Source: Magicicada septendecula
Taxonomy: Eukaryota; Arthropoda; Insecta; Hemiptera; Cicadidae
Direction of reading: 5' to 3'
Length of the DNA: 64,000 bases
NCBI GenBank assembly: GCA_034769895.1
Contig: CM068367.1
Span: forward strand, 315,517,986-315,581,985
Notes under the pieces: generated by a model
Databases searched by the model: none
What the model was told of the DNA's origin: nothing
Seen by the model: only the letters and a program-made list of their open reading frames with translations
In this document: positions 12,228 through 23,827 of the stretch, in pieces
How positions within the stretch are numbered: position 1 is the first letter of the stretch
Layout of the letters: every line of letters starts with the position of its first letter
Made by a program: the position numbers and the translations under genes

Positions 12228-12974
12228 ACCAGTAGTTCCCAAACTTTTCAGTCCGCGGACCTCCGCCCCCCAAAATTAAAAATTTCACGGACCCCGTCTG
12301 AGTTATGAAATAAAACAAACAGCAAATATGATACAAACTCTTATGTTTTAATTAAAATGTATTAAAATCAAAATTCTCTTAACTTGCAAAATTATAATAT
12401 TAGTGATATCAAACACAGTTAAATGTGAACAATGAAGCTGCTTCTGAAAAATTAGCTCTGCAATATTAGGTTTAATGTGAGATAATTTCAATATTAAGTC
12501 ACTCTCGACATAAAATTTATTTCTTAACTTTGCCAAACGCGGCTCTATCTTTACAGTCACATGTGTCTGTAATGCAGCTACTTAGGCATAAAACCAGCTA
12601 CACGGAAAAATGTTTTCCTTAGATACAGTGCTTGTATGCGAGATACAGTGCTTATACGTAGACTAGAATCACTAGAACAGCGCGATCAGTTCTGTGTTGA
12701 TGCAGCGCTCTAAGTCAGTTCGGCTGACAAACAGATCTGCTACAGGACATGATTTAAAGACATAATTGAAACCATTAGTTTGAAATAACTTTTACAATTA
12801 CAATTAGTTTGAACAAAATATACTGAAATCATCTACTAATTGTTTTAATATTCAAAAATATAGATTTTAGACCATAAAAAATCGGAGAAAATTACGGTAT
12901 ATTCTTTTTTTTCTTAAAAGTGTCGGCGGACCCCATAAAACATTGTCGCGAACCTCACTTTGGGAACCACTGCT
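12228..12974. mobile_element. non-autonomous hAT-like element
   Basis: The ends are inverted: CAGTAGTTCCCAAACTT at 12228 and AAGTGAGGTTCGCGACA-type sequence ending ...TTTGGGAACCACTG at 12974. Both are followed inward by GGACC-rich text (GTCCGCGGACC; GGCGGACCCC). CAGTGGTTCCCAAA is a common hAT terminus, from my knowledge of the superfamily. There is no transposase frame. The flanks contain CTCTAAA on both sides but with an offset, so the expected 8-bp duplication is only approximate. Confidence 0.65.
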
Positions 12975-13515
12975 CTCTAAAAATTTGTATGTATATTATT
13001 ATATGTTAGATGACCACATTTACAAAGTCTTCCACATGTACAGTGGTTGTTCTCTAAAAAGTCTGTACAGAAAGCTGTATCAGTATTGAGTAGAGCAGAC
13101 TTGGGATTTACGATTAGAAAAAATTTTCTACAGCTTTCTGTACAGACTTTTTAGAGAACAACCACTGTACATGTGGAAGACTTTGTAAATGTGGTCATCT
13201 AACATATAATAATATACATACAAATTTTTAGAGAGCAGTGGTTCCCAAAGTGAGGTTCGCGACAATGTTTTATGGGGTCCGCCGACACTTTTAAGAAAAA
13301 AAAGAATATACCGTAATTTTCTCCGATTTTTTATGGTCTAAAATCTATATTTTTGAATCTTAAAACAATTAGTAGATGATTTCAGTATATTTTGTTCAAA
13401 CTAATTGTAATTGTAAAAGTTATTTCAAACTAATGGTTTCAATTATGTCTTTAAATCATGTCCTGTAGCAGATCTGTTTGTCAGCCGAACTGACTTAGAG
13501 CGCTGCATCAACACA
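12693..13515. repeat. near-perfect 387-bp inverted repeat
   Basis: Arms 12693-13079 and 13129-13515 are reverse complements over their whole length, around a 49-base spacer (13080-13128). I saw one mismatch (AATATTC against GAATCTT). The left arm includes the last ~280 bp of the hAT-like element and its flank, so the right arm is an inverted copy of an element-plus-flank segment. The outer boundary, TGTGTTGATGC to GCATCAACACA, is sharp. Such a palindrome would be recent or homogenised by conversion, or could be an assembly artefact. Confidence 0.9.
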
Positions 13516-13909
13516 AAAATCGTCTGTGTACCGTAATTATGTGCGATAAATGGAAAATAATTTCTGTACTTCCAATAAATACACCCTTTTAATAAAATAT
13601 GTGCCAATAAACCCCAATAAAATATGCAAATAGGTTATAGGTCTACGTTCTAAATTGGAACTAGGTTTTAATTCCGGTACTTCGAATAAATACAGCCTTT
13701 AATGTTATGTACAGCAGCCTTGTATCCATACAATAATTTAATGTACACTAACAAAGGAAATTTTTGTTAAATCTAATTAATTTTAAAAATCTAAAAGGTT
13801 AAGTTTCATTGTTAAACGTAGACACAACCTCCAAAAATCGTCTGTGTACCGTAATTATGTGCGATAAATGGAAAATTATTTCTGTACTTCCAGTAAATAC
13901 ACCCTTTTA
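13516..13909. repeat. direct repeats of about 76 bp
   Basis: Blocks 13516-13592 and 13834-13909 share AAAATCGTCTGTGTACCG, TTATGTGCGATAAATGG and AATACACCCTTTTA with only a few differences. The sequence between them is AT-rich and noncoding. They may be flanks of an old insertion or a local duplication. Confidence 0.75.
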
Positions 13910-14396
13910 TTGTACACTAACAAAGTAAATTTTATTTAAGTTGCATTGTCTACATAACCTGGCATTAGTTACTTGTGAAGAAAACAGTTCTAGTACACAT
14001 CGAACACGGAAAAAAATACAAACGTGGAGACGGAAGTTGTCTTTGGCCGCAGGATTTAGTGAAAGACCCAAATATTCAATTTACTCCTCTAACGCGATAA
14101 CACAAAAGAGCGAGACAAAGAAAGCGTAGCGCGCAATGTTTCGAACCGCAACCGCAAATGAGGGTAACTTAGCTAACTGATCGAAATGACCGAGTTGAGA
14201 TTGAAATGAAAGCCAGAGACATCTACTGGAAACTTCCTGCGGTAACTCTATCACTGATCGAATCAGTAAGTAATTGAAATGACCAAGACGAGACCGAGAT
14301 CGAATCGTCAACTGATCGAATCACCTACTGACCGAGACGAGATTGAGTTGAAAGTTGTCGAGAGGCACCTAGCGGAGATTGTGCGAACTAAGGCTT
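13910..14396. other. intergenic DNA with degenerate GATCGAAT-type repeats
   Basis: Between about 14170 and 14345 the sequence repeats motifs such as GATCGAAT, TTGAAATGACC and GAGACGAGATTGA in no strict period. A similar GATCGATTCGATCAGTCGATC cluster occurs at about 15140. No protein is recognised. Confidence 0.45.
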
Positions 14397-15098
14397 CTAT
14401 TACACTAGGCAACATGTGGCGGGCAACTAGTTGTCCGCCCTCGGACAACTAGTTGAAGAGGGCTAAAAATGGTGCGCAACTCTCGGCCACATGTTAATGA
14501 TTTAAGTCGAGAAAATGGCGTCAAGGAATGAAGAGCTTCTGCTGCTCGCTTTGTTATTAAAGAAAAGAAGACGCAGAGCTCGGAGAAAACGTATGTACAT
14601 ACACCCTATGTTATCAACAAGGATGGATAAAGGATTATACTTCACACTGTTCGATGATCTGTGCGTGGACGAAAATAATTTTTTAAACTATTTTCGTATG
14701 TCAAAACAATCATTTGATGAATTGTTGGACTTGATCAAAGCAGACATAACTGGCACTGATACCAAAATGAAGAGAGTTTATGTCTTGCGTATTGAATGCG
14801 AATGACAACGGACACAAGTCAGTTAAGGTGGTGTCTGTGGCGAAGTGCGCATGCGCGGAAGCGGGAGTGGTGCGCCACATGTTGCCCAGTGTAATAGCTC
14901 CCATCTGAAACAATGCCCCACGTCCAGCGTCAGCAACTTCCGAGTGGTCGGGAAGTTGCCGATGTCGTCCACCGTCATCCACTAGTTGTCGACCCATATC
15001 AACAAGTGGCTTAGTATAATAGGCTCCGGCTCCCATATAAACAATGTTACTAGACGACCTCGGCAACAAGTTGCCCGCCACATGTTGCCTAGTGCAAT
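14397..15098. mobile_element. PIF/Harbinger-type element with extra internal terminus
   Basis: The left terminus CTATTACACTAGGCAACATG (14397 on) is matched inverted at 15098 (CATGTTGCCTAGTGCAAT) and again at 14873-14897 (CACATGTTGCCCAGTGTAATAG). So there is either a ~500-bp element (14397-14897) or a ~700-bp one, or one nested in the other. It contains the N-terminal part of a Harbinger-type transposase. I could not define a 3-bp target duplication. It ends only about 240 bp upstream of the TAF13 start codon. Confidence 0.7.
14515..14805 (+). pseudogene. Harbinger transposase, N-terminal fragment
   Basis: The 96-codon frame reads MASRNEELLLLALLLKKRRR, then IHPMLSTRMDKGLYFTLFDD and NNFLNYFRMSKQSFDELLD. 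This is the usual N-terminus of insect Harbinger-type (HARBI1-like, DDE_Tnp_4) transposases, where an R-rich stretch, a [VI]HP motif and an FxNYFRMS motif precede the nuclease. The frame stops after TDTKMKRVYVLRIECE, and the DDE nuclease domain is absent. It therefore cannot transpose itself. The start is the only Met upstream of the conserved block. Confidence 0.8.
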
Positions 15099-15341
15099 GG
15101 AGGGCAACTCAGCTAGTTTAAAACTCAACTCCTCTTTTAAAAGATCGATTCGATCAGTCGATCACCTAAATGATTCGATCAAAAAGATTCGTTCAATCCT
15201 GAACGACACATCTCTCGCATAGTTAAACCTTTCAGTTGTTGAAGAGGTTATCGTACATCTTTCGTGTGTTTGTTCATGTAGTGCCTTAATTACTTTAAGC
15301 ATTAGGCAGTCGTATTTCATTACTAGTGACTATCTGTGATC

Positions 15342-18300
15342 ATGGTAGACGATAATTTTGACCAGGTACAAAATAACGCCAACTCTTTTTGTTTTTCATT
15401 TTTCAAGTGATTTCAGCACTTGTAAAACCTGAGTCAGTTTTTTTTCTTTATTTATGCGAAGTTAAGAAACTGGACGAATTATCAGAAAGATCAAAACCTT
15501 TCATGAGTTTCTAATAGGTTTTTTAATTAATAGGATAATAGTTCTGAGTGACTATACCTCGTCTCTGACGGCCACAAAACTTGCAAAAACCGGGTTTTTT
15601 GTGTTCCTGCGTAAACTACAGACTATACCAAAACTAGGTGCGGAAGCAAAACATTCGCACAAATTAAGGTTTGTTTTTGATATAAATAAGGCAAAATTGA
15701 CGTTAGGTTAACATGCAAACTAACCTAACTACTAACCTTTCTCGTTTTTTGTGAAGTCCACGTTACAAAGAACCAACTCGAAGTAAGGCGGGGTGGCCGA
15801 AGGACCACTCCTTGCATGTTACTATACATGTCTCCCTTTTTTGTGACAGAACTCGTTTTTTCAATAATACTCTGTTTTTTGTGGAGATCACAGAAAAACC
15901 AACCAACTCGAGTAAGGCGGAGCGGCCCTTGCCTATTACTATGCATGTCTCCCTTTCTGTGGCAGAACTCCGCTTTCCACTAATACTCGGTTTTTGTGCA
16001 GGTCATTGGGAAAGCATCCAACTTGAAACAGCATTGTGTTTCAATGCTGTATATTGCTATAAGTAATTATTCATTTTTTCACAACATGCAAATAAAATGT
16101 GCGAATTTTTCGCTTCCTCACATAGTTTTGGCCTGTAGTTTACGTAGAACACAAAAACGGGTGCAAGTTTTATGGCTGTCAGAGGCAAGGCAGGCACTCG
16201 GAACTATTACCGGTTTTAATCACACCATGTAAATCATTAAATGCCTAACTGTATACAGAAATACATAAGATAATTGTTCAAGAACCCTGCTAGTAAGGGT
16301 ACATAACAATAAAACGTCCTTGAGAAGTTGCTGTGTGTAGTTAAGACTTAATTCTAAATACTACAGATTTCAGGTAATAAGTAGCCATTGTTATAATATG
16401 TATTCCTTGTTTAATCGTAATATAATTATCAATTAGTATTGATGTATTTCCCCCCAATTACCAGCCACAGTATGAAGCCCGTAAAGCCAATATTACAACT
16501 AACATACTCCAACAGAAATTAGGCGTATTCAAAGTATTAAGTAATCCTATCCTTTCTTTCAGAATTAAGAGTAATTTTCATATTAAATGCCCCTCTAATA
16601 GCATTTTAGTTGCTGGCAAAAAGAACAAAATGATTACTGGTAACTATAACTAATTGACTAAAAGGGTACATTTAAATATTCTGATTATCTCATTTAGCTT
16701 TCTTCAAAGCACTGGTAATTTATTTATGAGTGATAGGTTAATATCTGGCTATACACAACTAAAGCCACTGTAATCCATACAAAATAATCTATAAGAAAAA
16801 AAACACACAGGTGAACATAACCCCATGTTTTAATAGCACAAGTAGAAGGTAAAATGCTGTCATGCCATGTGAGGTATACATGAATGCCTGTCAGTAGTCT
16901 TTAGAATGTACTTTTTTATTGTTCTTATAAGATACTTTACCCACAAGTGTTCACAGCTATGGACTTTACCCCTTTGCAAGAGTAATGTGGCTACCAATTT
17001 TAAAAACACTTTTTTTATCTTAACTGTAGGCTATATATAAATTCATTGTGATTGTGGTACTAGTTTACACATATAAGTACTCTTTTGACATACACATACT
17101 ACACTAGACAAAGAACTAAATTCAGGTCTTCAGTTATTTTATATTTTACAACTGAAAGCTATAACTCTATTTCAAGTTTAAGCTTAATTGTGTATATCAC
17201 TTAAGACTAATAGGACCCAATGTCGAATCTGCACCAGCATTGTTTGTAAAAAACCTATCTGTTTAGTTAGTTGTGAATCAACTCTATGTGTTCTTATATA
17301 GGCCTAAATGAGAAGAAATATATTTGAAACAAAGTGATTTTGGTACCGACCCAAGTAATATTTTGTTTATTGTATAAAAAATGAATAGGCATACAATGTT
17401 TATGTAACACTAAGTCTAATAATAATATGAATGAAAATAAAATGTCTATAAAAGGACAGCTTTTAATCTATACATGTTTTCGCTCCATATGAGGGTTTTA
17501 ATGAAAATTAAATTGTATATTTTTAATATTTTATTAAAATATTAAATAGTTTATGCAAATGTAAAAACATGTGAACCGACAGTGGTGAATACAAGCAGTA
17601 ATTGATAAATTTAGTTAGTAGTTTTTTTGATAATTAAGTTTATCAATATATTAGAAACCACAACATTTATAATAACAGATTTGTATCGCACAAGAATAAA
17701 TGAATACACATTTTTGTTATATCAGTTTATGTTTAATAAAGTTTGTTTTATTAGTTTGATGAAGATGAATTTGATGCAGCAGCTACATTATCAGGACGGA
17801 AAAGGATATTCTCAAAAGAACTTCGGTGCCTTATGTATGGATTTGGTGATGATCAAAATCCATACACAGAAAGTGTTGATTTCCTGGAAGATTTAGTTAT
17901 TGAATATATTACAGACATGGTAAATTATTGGTTTCTTCATTTATACTATATAAAATAAGAAAATCACCCCTACTATATAGGGGGATTATACAGACTCAGT
18001 CAAAACAAAGAATAGTGAACATTAATTATGGTGTTTCTAATTTACAATATTTATAGAAGCAAACAGCCAAGTGTAAGAAGTAATTATAGGGTAGGTACTT
18101 GTTTGTTAGTGGGGATGATAGCACAAGTTTCCATTAAGTGTGTCCACATAACCTATTGTCTTTTTGTACACATTTGTTGTGCAAATTCTAGCTATCTGTA
18201 TATTGGCCCAACAAAATTAAAATAACTAGCTAAACAAACATTACTTAGGCCTAACCTTTATTATTTTTTGTTTTTAGCACTATTTTTTGAAACTACTATT

Positions 18301-21300
18301 TTTTTTTAAATTGAGCCAGAAGTTTGTGTAACCAGTGATACTAACCTTTTTTGTTTTTCTCTTGACATTTCTTTTGGGGAGTTAACCACAGCAAAAAGCG
18401 ATTTATTACCATACACATCATTGGTTAATGTTAATGTACATCAAATTAGGATAACTTATTACTACTGTCAGGTAGTTTTGTTATAGGTATTTATGCTTGG
18501 TTTCACCCATAACTGTTGAGATTGTGGCCATTAGATCGCCCAGTAAGAACTTTACAGGCGGCTGTTTCAGAAAGCTCTGTAAAAAGGTTTATTTGTGTTA
18601 AATTCAGTACATAACTTAATGAAAGACTTTTGGGCTATCAGTTATCAACAGCCATTAAAACAGTAATAATGTGCTTAGATTCTACCTGCAGCAGCTCATG
18701 TGGAAGGGCTGTAGGGTAGAGTTCTTCCAGGTAAAAATCAAATTTTGTGTGGAGCTACAAATCTGATTACAATTATATTATTCTAGAAATGAATAAAAAG
18801 TGACGATTTTTAAGTTGCTGTACACCAGTGAGAAGCAAAGTGATATTTTTGCAGCATGGGCTCAGATTATTTGTAATCTGAATCATAATTAATTGCAATG
18901 TAATTTGTTGGCTAATGTGTTGGAGAAGGGGTAGCTTTACTATGTGAGTGATAGGACTCTACTACATATAGAGTTGTAGCACCACTCAAAATATGTTTAC
19001 TGTTTCTCATATATTGAATTATATAAAGTTGTCTGTTCACAGTAATGTGATTGTCAACTGAATAAATGTTCTGCTGTAGCTCAGTGCACAAGTATCCAGT
19101 ATATAGTTTTAATTAAGTAATCCTTAAATACAAACAGTGTAATATTTTCCATTGAGATGTCATGTAGTAGCATTTATCTTTGTCAAGAACCTTAAATTTT
19201 TTATACAAGTAAGAATTAAGTTAAAACGGTTAGGGTTTCCCAAGCCATATTCAGTAGAGTACCGCTAATCTGAAACCCATATTTGGTGAAATAAAAAAGG
19301 TTTGGTAAGGGAAAAACACACTTCATAACAAAAACCTGTCTGTTTTTACAGACTAATGATAAAACAGTTGAAAATCATTGTGTAAATTAGTATACGTGCA
19401 GTTCTACATTTTCATCACAATTACTGTCTTTCAGCTTGTACTTTTTATAAAAGTCTGTTATTATATTTTTTTTGTTGAAGTGACGAATACCTGCAAGTTG
19501 ATGCGATATTGTGCCAGTATCTTTAAAAAAACATGATGTCTCCTGGAGTAGCGGCAGCATGCTGCTTGACATAGCGTAGGGCCAGATCAAAGGCAGCAGT
19601 GGCGTCTGCATGAGATACTGACTGCTTGGTGATGCCGGCTGCTTTATTGTTGCTTTCTTCAGAGTTATTGCCACACTCTTGAGACACCATTTTTATTATT
19701 TTTTTTGGTCTGTGAACACTTCATCATTCTCTAACATCCGCTCATCAACATTATTAACACTTGCTTTTTCATAACCGGGGGTTGTAAAAGCTCAAGAACA
19801 TTGTTTCTTTGATTTTCCTGATCAGGGCTGTTAACATAGGTGAGATTAGGCCAAAGTTTTTGCCAAGATTTTCTTAACAAGTTGTTGATTCAAATGATCC
19901 CATGACTCCACCACCCATTAAATAACATACATCCATAATGGTCACTTTCTTCAGTTTTAGAAGAAGAGAATTGTCTTTGTCTTCAATAAGTATTCTAAGG
20001 AGCATTTTCTTGCAAGAGAGTTTAACGTTTTTCAATATATTTTGGTCCATAGACTGCAGTAAAGAAGTGACATTTGCTGGTAGGAAAATTGCCTTTATGT
20101 CTCCATAAACTAACTCTCTATCAGAAGGATGATAAGTACCATTGTCAATAACAAGTAGTGCCCATGGTGGCAAGCTATTTGTTTCACTGAAATGCTTCAC
20201 TACAGGAACAAATTGTGTTTTAACCACTCCTTAAAAAGTATTGCATTAATTCATACTCTTCTCTGGCTTCTATAGTACACTGGGAGAGACTTTATGTTTA
20301 GGTTTTTGAAGGGCCTTGGTTTTGCCAATTTGCCAATAACCGTAGGGGGTAATTTATATGTCCCTGCAGCATTACTACACGCCAAAACAGTTACACACTC
20401 CTTACTCATTTTGAAGCCAGGTGCACTTTCTTCTTTTGTGAAGACTACGCTTTCTTTGGAAGTGCCTTAAAATTTAGGCCAGTCTCGCCAGTGTTATACA
20501 CTTCCTGGGACAGATAGTTTCCTGCTGCAACCACGCCAGCAAATTCACTTACGTGCTTTCCCACAGCAGCATGAATAGCAAATAATTGTTCACCCGTAAC
20601 AGATAACTCACATATGCCATGCCTTTTTTCCCATCGAGCTAGCCTTCGTGTGCTGATTTTGAATGACACATCCCCATTCATTAGCTTATCCAGGTGAAGT
20701 GCCTTTTCCTTGAAAAATGGGCCACTTAACGGACCATTTCTCTTTCCAGGGAAAACCATAAAATAAATGCCTCGTCAAGCTTGTTAAATTGTGAAACTTT
20801 TGAGGTCTGCCACTACCCCCAATAATAGACATCGTAGTCTGCCATAGTCACCAACCAAGGTTACCTGTGCGTAAGATCTTACTTAGGCCTACACTGAAAA
20901 AATAACTGATGTGTGTATATGTTCAATTTGCATTTTATGCTTATTTTGAGAGCAATTCTGGTTACTCTGAAAATTCGCTAATCTGAAAAGGCTATGGTCC
21001 CAATTATTTTGGATTAATGGGACTCTACTGTAATATAAATCAGTTTTAAAAAACAACTAAACATGCAACCGATTACACAAGGATTTTTAATAACTGTATA
21101 AAGTCGCTAATTGGCTGTGTGCTGGTGAAATAAAAACTTCTTTGTTGTATTATACACCAACAATTAATATAAGGCCAGTAAAAACAAATCATTTCAATTA
21201 TGTTAGGCAAGAGGTTTTTATATTATTTTTAATGTAACAATAACCTTCATGCATACCCTAACACTCCTCCAAGCCCCTCCCACTCAGAAGTTACCAGTTG

Positions 21301-21973
21301 CCACAGAACTCTAACCAGTATACAGTTCACCCAGTTACATAGCCAGCACCAAGTGTCTCAAAGTAAAGTACCTTTTCGCATCATTAACACATTGACTGAT
21401 AACAATAAGGTTAATGATGTTTCTTTGGTGCTAAGACACACTGAAACAAATATACACTGATAGAAAAAAGCATGGCCCGGGCCGTGGCAGTGACTGTGTG
21501 CACTACAGCCCGGGTCATGGCCCACAGTCAACGTGTTAAACAGCAATTACAGTGTTATGTATCACTATTACATACCATGTCAGTATTCCAATGCAGAGTT
21601 TTTGGAGTACATGTACATGTATTTTGTAGTTTTACTGTAATTATATTTCTCAAACATTTATTATAATGAATTTGTTTTAGACTCATAAAGCAATGGAAAT
21701 TGGAAGAACGGGAAGAGTACAGGTTGAGGATATAGTTTTCCTTGTACGGAAAGACAGAAGAAAATATGCAAGAGTAAAAGATCTTTTGACCATGAATGAA
21801 GAACTTAAAAAAGCTAGGAAAGCTTTTGACGAAGTAAAATATGCAGGTATTATAAAAACAAAAACATTGTGCTTCCTCTATCTGTGGTAAACATATTTGT
21901 TTTTACACAAAACAGATTTTGTAATTAGTTTCATACCTAAAATATTTTTGTCTTTGTTTCAGTTGGCTCATGA
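15342..21973 (+). CDS. TAF13: TAF13, TFIID subunit 13 (four exons)
   Basis: This is the host gene for TFIID subunit 13, which pairs with TAF11 through a histone fold in RNA polymerase II initiation in the nucleus. Coding exons: 15342-15365 (MVDDNFDQ), 17755-17919, 21681-21846 and 21963-21973 (stop TGA). All three introns have GT...AG ends (GTACAA/ATTAG, GTAAAT/TTTTAG, GTATTA/TTTCAG). Exons 1-3 join in phase 0, and the last intron splits a Val codon. The product is 121 residues, close to the usual metazoan size of about 124. Diagnostic stretches are FSKELRCLMYGFGDDQNPY, ESVDFLEDLVIEYITDM, VQVEDIVFLVRKDRRKYARV and LLTMNEELKKARKAFDE; it ends KYAVGS. No frame damage is seen. AATAAA at 22252-22257 is a candidate polyadenylation signal. 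Introns of 2.4 and 3.8 kb carry transposons. Confidence 0.96.
15557..16190. repeat. foldback element in TAF13 intron 1
   Basis: Imperfect terminal inverted repeats of about 100 bp (15557-15666 and 16095-16190) share the CTCTGAC(G/A)GCCA, AAAACTTGCA, TTTTTGTGTTC and TACGTAAACTACAG-type blocks. Between them lie two tandem units (about 15730-15860 and 15867-16010), each with ACTCG(A)AGTAAGGCGG, a TAC/TATGCATGTCTCCCTTT block and TAATACTC. No protein is seen. It behaves like a MITE or foldback insertion in the intron. Confidence 0.75.
16191..17754. other. rest of TAF13 intron 1
   Basis: AT-rich intronic sequence without a recognisable element or reading frame. It ends with a TTTGTTTTATTAG acceptor at 17754. 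Confidence 0.6.
17920..19251. other. TAF13 intron 2, 5' part, no element seen
   Basis: Intronic AT-rich DNA. Short frames are not protein-like. The Tigger-like element follows. Confidence 0.55.
19252..21030 (-). mobile_element. Tigger/pogo-type element in TAF13 intron 2
   Basis: The termini are inverted: CAGTAGAGTACCGCTAATC at 19252 and GGATTAATGGGACTCTACTG ending at 21030. CAGTAGAGTCCC(G)NTAATCC is the usual terminus of jerky/Tigger-like pogo transposons. The TA target duplication is kept on the right (TA after 21030) but mutated on the left. The inner copy of the terminus (TTCGCTAATCTGAAAAGG at 20973) suggests a sub-terminal repeat. The element lies antisense to TAF13. Confidence 0.85.
19490..20810 (-). 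pseudogene. Tigger/jerky-like transposase fossil
   Basis: Reading leftwards one sees, in different frames, LDEAFILWF and PLSGPFFKEKALHLDKL (CENP-B type helix-turn-helix), then STRRLARWEKRHGI. Next come EVYNTGETGLNFKALPKK and, after a frameshift, SVVFTKEESAPGFKMSKE and VTVLACSNAAG. The DDE core is at ALLVIDNGTYHPSD and FLPANVTSLLQSMDQ. The C-terminal SHADATAAFDLALRYVKQH (about 19690-19560) is in yet another frame. There are at least three frameshifts plus in-frame stops, so it is a dead copy of a pogo-group transposase. The family is recognised from motif order rather than from a search. Confidence 0.85.
21388..21535. mobile_element. 148-bp piggyBac-type MITE
   Basis: TTAA (21384-21387) is followed by CACATTGACTG. 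The other end is CAGTCAACGTG followed by TTAA (21536-21539). An 11-bp inverted repeat and a TTAA duplication are the signature of piggyBac-type non-autonomous elements. Inside is a GGCCCGGGCC palindrome (21475-21484) and an inverted ATGGCCCGGGC/GCCCGGGTCAT pair. It lies in TAF13 intron 2, about 145 bp before exon 3. Confidence 0.85.
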
Positions 21974-22978
21974 ACCGGACAAACCACTAATGTCAGTAGT
22001 TCACTGGACTTTAAGATAGTCTTGTACTACAAGTTTCATTTGTTTTGTTTTGTACCAAAATCTTTTGTGTATTTAAAAATATAACATGTGCATTTTAAAA
22101 TCAAGTAATATCAAAAGCAAGGTCACACACACACACACACATACACAATGTTTGTGTTACACTTCTATTTTTAATGGATGTAGTGTTTTAAAAAAGTTCT
22201 GTATTATATGTTTACCAGTAGCTAATGAAATATGTAAGTAGGAATTTGTTAAATAAAAGAAAATATATTCTTGCAAGGGAAATAATAAATAGTTGATTAT
22301 TAACGTTGTATATTTTATAACCTGAAATTCATTAATAATTTAAAGGGCTATAATAGGGTACAATAATATTATAACTTTAAGAGATGTACCACATCTTTGT
22401 GATATATAGACACATTGTTTGTATCTCAGATTTTTAATAATTTGATATGTGTGTATCAAGCAGTGGCATGCAAGTGAGGCACTACTTCAGTAATGATTGA
22501 TAACACACTAACTGCAATTATTATTTAGAGTAGATGTTATTATTTAATGGAATCTAATTTTAATTAAACAAAATAAAAATTCACTGGAATTATCTAACGT
22601 GACTAAGTAGACTAACTTTATATGCTGGAACTGCTACAGTAGGTGAAACAGATTTGTCTCAGCGTGAGGTAGCCTTTCGTAGAGATGTGCACGCATGTAG
22701 AGCAAGACAGAAAACCATCACTGCAATGTTCGCTAACTGATGCTAGCTTCAGTTGAGTTGGACTGCATGATGTTGAGTTTGCTGGTATCACTGTGTATGT
22801 GTTAAGTTTTATTTAGTACCATATTTAAACCATATGAGTTATCCATTTTTAACATTTGAGTTATGGTTAGATCTTATTAGATAGTTTTATTTACGTTGCG
22901 TTTAAACAATAAACATTATATTTGGTGTTAGTTATAAATTTTAGAGTAGTTTCAGTGTTGGTTTAAATACTTTCTACA
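21974..22978. other. TAF13 3' UTR and downstream DNA
   Basis: Contains the presumed TAF13 3' UTR with a (CA)n run at about 22122-22142 and an AATAAA at 22252-22257. Beyond this no gene is seen up to the hAT fossil. Confidence 0.55.
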
Positions 22979-23827
22979 ATGTCGGTTTGTGTAATGAAAG
23001 ACCTTTTGACAAAGCCATTTTCTTCCAGGATATTTAACGAAAAAATTGACATTATAAAAACTGATAGGCTGACCCCGGATCTTTCAAAACCCAACAAATG
23101 CACAGCAAATGGTTGGCTGGCAGAGCTGATCTAAATGCACTATTTTTCTGGTAATTGTTTGTTGTTTGGAAAGGACCGGAACACCAGCTGAGCCAAGACT
23201 GGATTCAAACACTTAGAAAACACTTATTAAATCTATTGCTGGCCATGAAATTACTGTAAATTATCTTCGGTTATAATTGCATATTGCTGCTTTCGGTCGG
23301 AGTAGAATAGAAACTGCTTTAGATGACAAATTTAAATTGGAGATATCGCTCACAAGAAGGTTCGATGCAACAGAGACATTTTTAGGAGACTAATTAACAC
23401 TGTTTTTTTCTAGGTAAACAATAATTACCATTTTGGGGACATGATGAAATGGAAAATTCAGTTAAGTGAGGCAATTACATAGAACTTCTAAAGTACACAG
23501 CCAAATATGATCATCTTTTTTTGGATAATATGGAAACATCTATTATATTCAGAGGACTCTCTAATTGAATACAAAATGATCTCAGTGAAGCAGTTAGCTT
23601 AGCTCCTTTAGTGGCTATAAAAAAATGAAATAAAGTAGGCAAACTTTGTAGCTGTATTAGTCAAAGCAATCACAGATGTTTCAAATAAAACACAGTTCTG
23701 TATAGTTTTGCATTATCGGTATGCTTATGATGGAGAAGTAAAGAGAGATTTTTAGGATTTGCTGACATAAGTTGTGATCGACAGGCTATTAGAGCTCATT
23801 CACCAGTTGCTGATTGAATTTGAATTT
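22979..23827 (+). pseudogene. TTF-type hAT transposase fossil
   Basis: Starting at an ATG (22979), the frame reads DLLTKPFSSRIFNEKIDIIK and TDRLTPDLSKPNKC, then stops. In shifting frames follow CLLFGKDRN, KTGFKHLE, FWGHDEMENS, GNYIELLKYTAKYDHL, METSIIFRGLSN, IQNDLSEAVS, NFVAVLV, TDVSNKTQFCIVL and DGEVK. This order is that of TTF-domain/ZMYM-like hAT transposases (GHDE, NRGNY.ELL, Q.DLI, AVM.DETTDVS). In the DETTDVS-like motif the acidic residues are lost. It is cut at 23827 by LTR X, and no C-terminal dimerisation domain is found in the window. Confidence 0.75.

Noticed and set aside
14710..15081. 123-codon minus-strand frame in the Harbinger-type element
   Set aside because: It overlaps the Harbinger fragment antisense and runs through the terminal repeats; composition is not protein-like.
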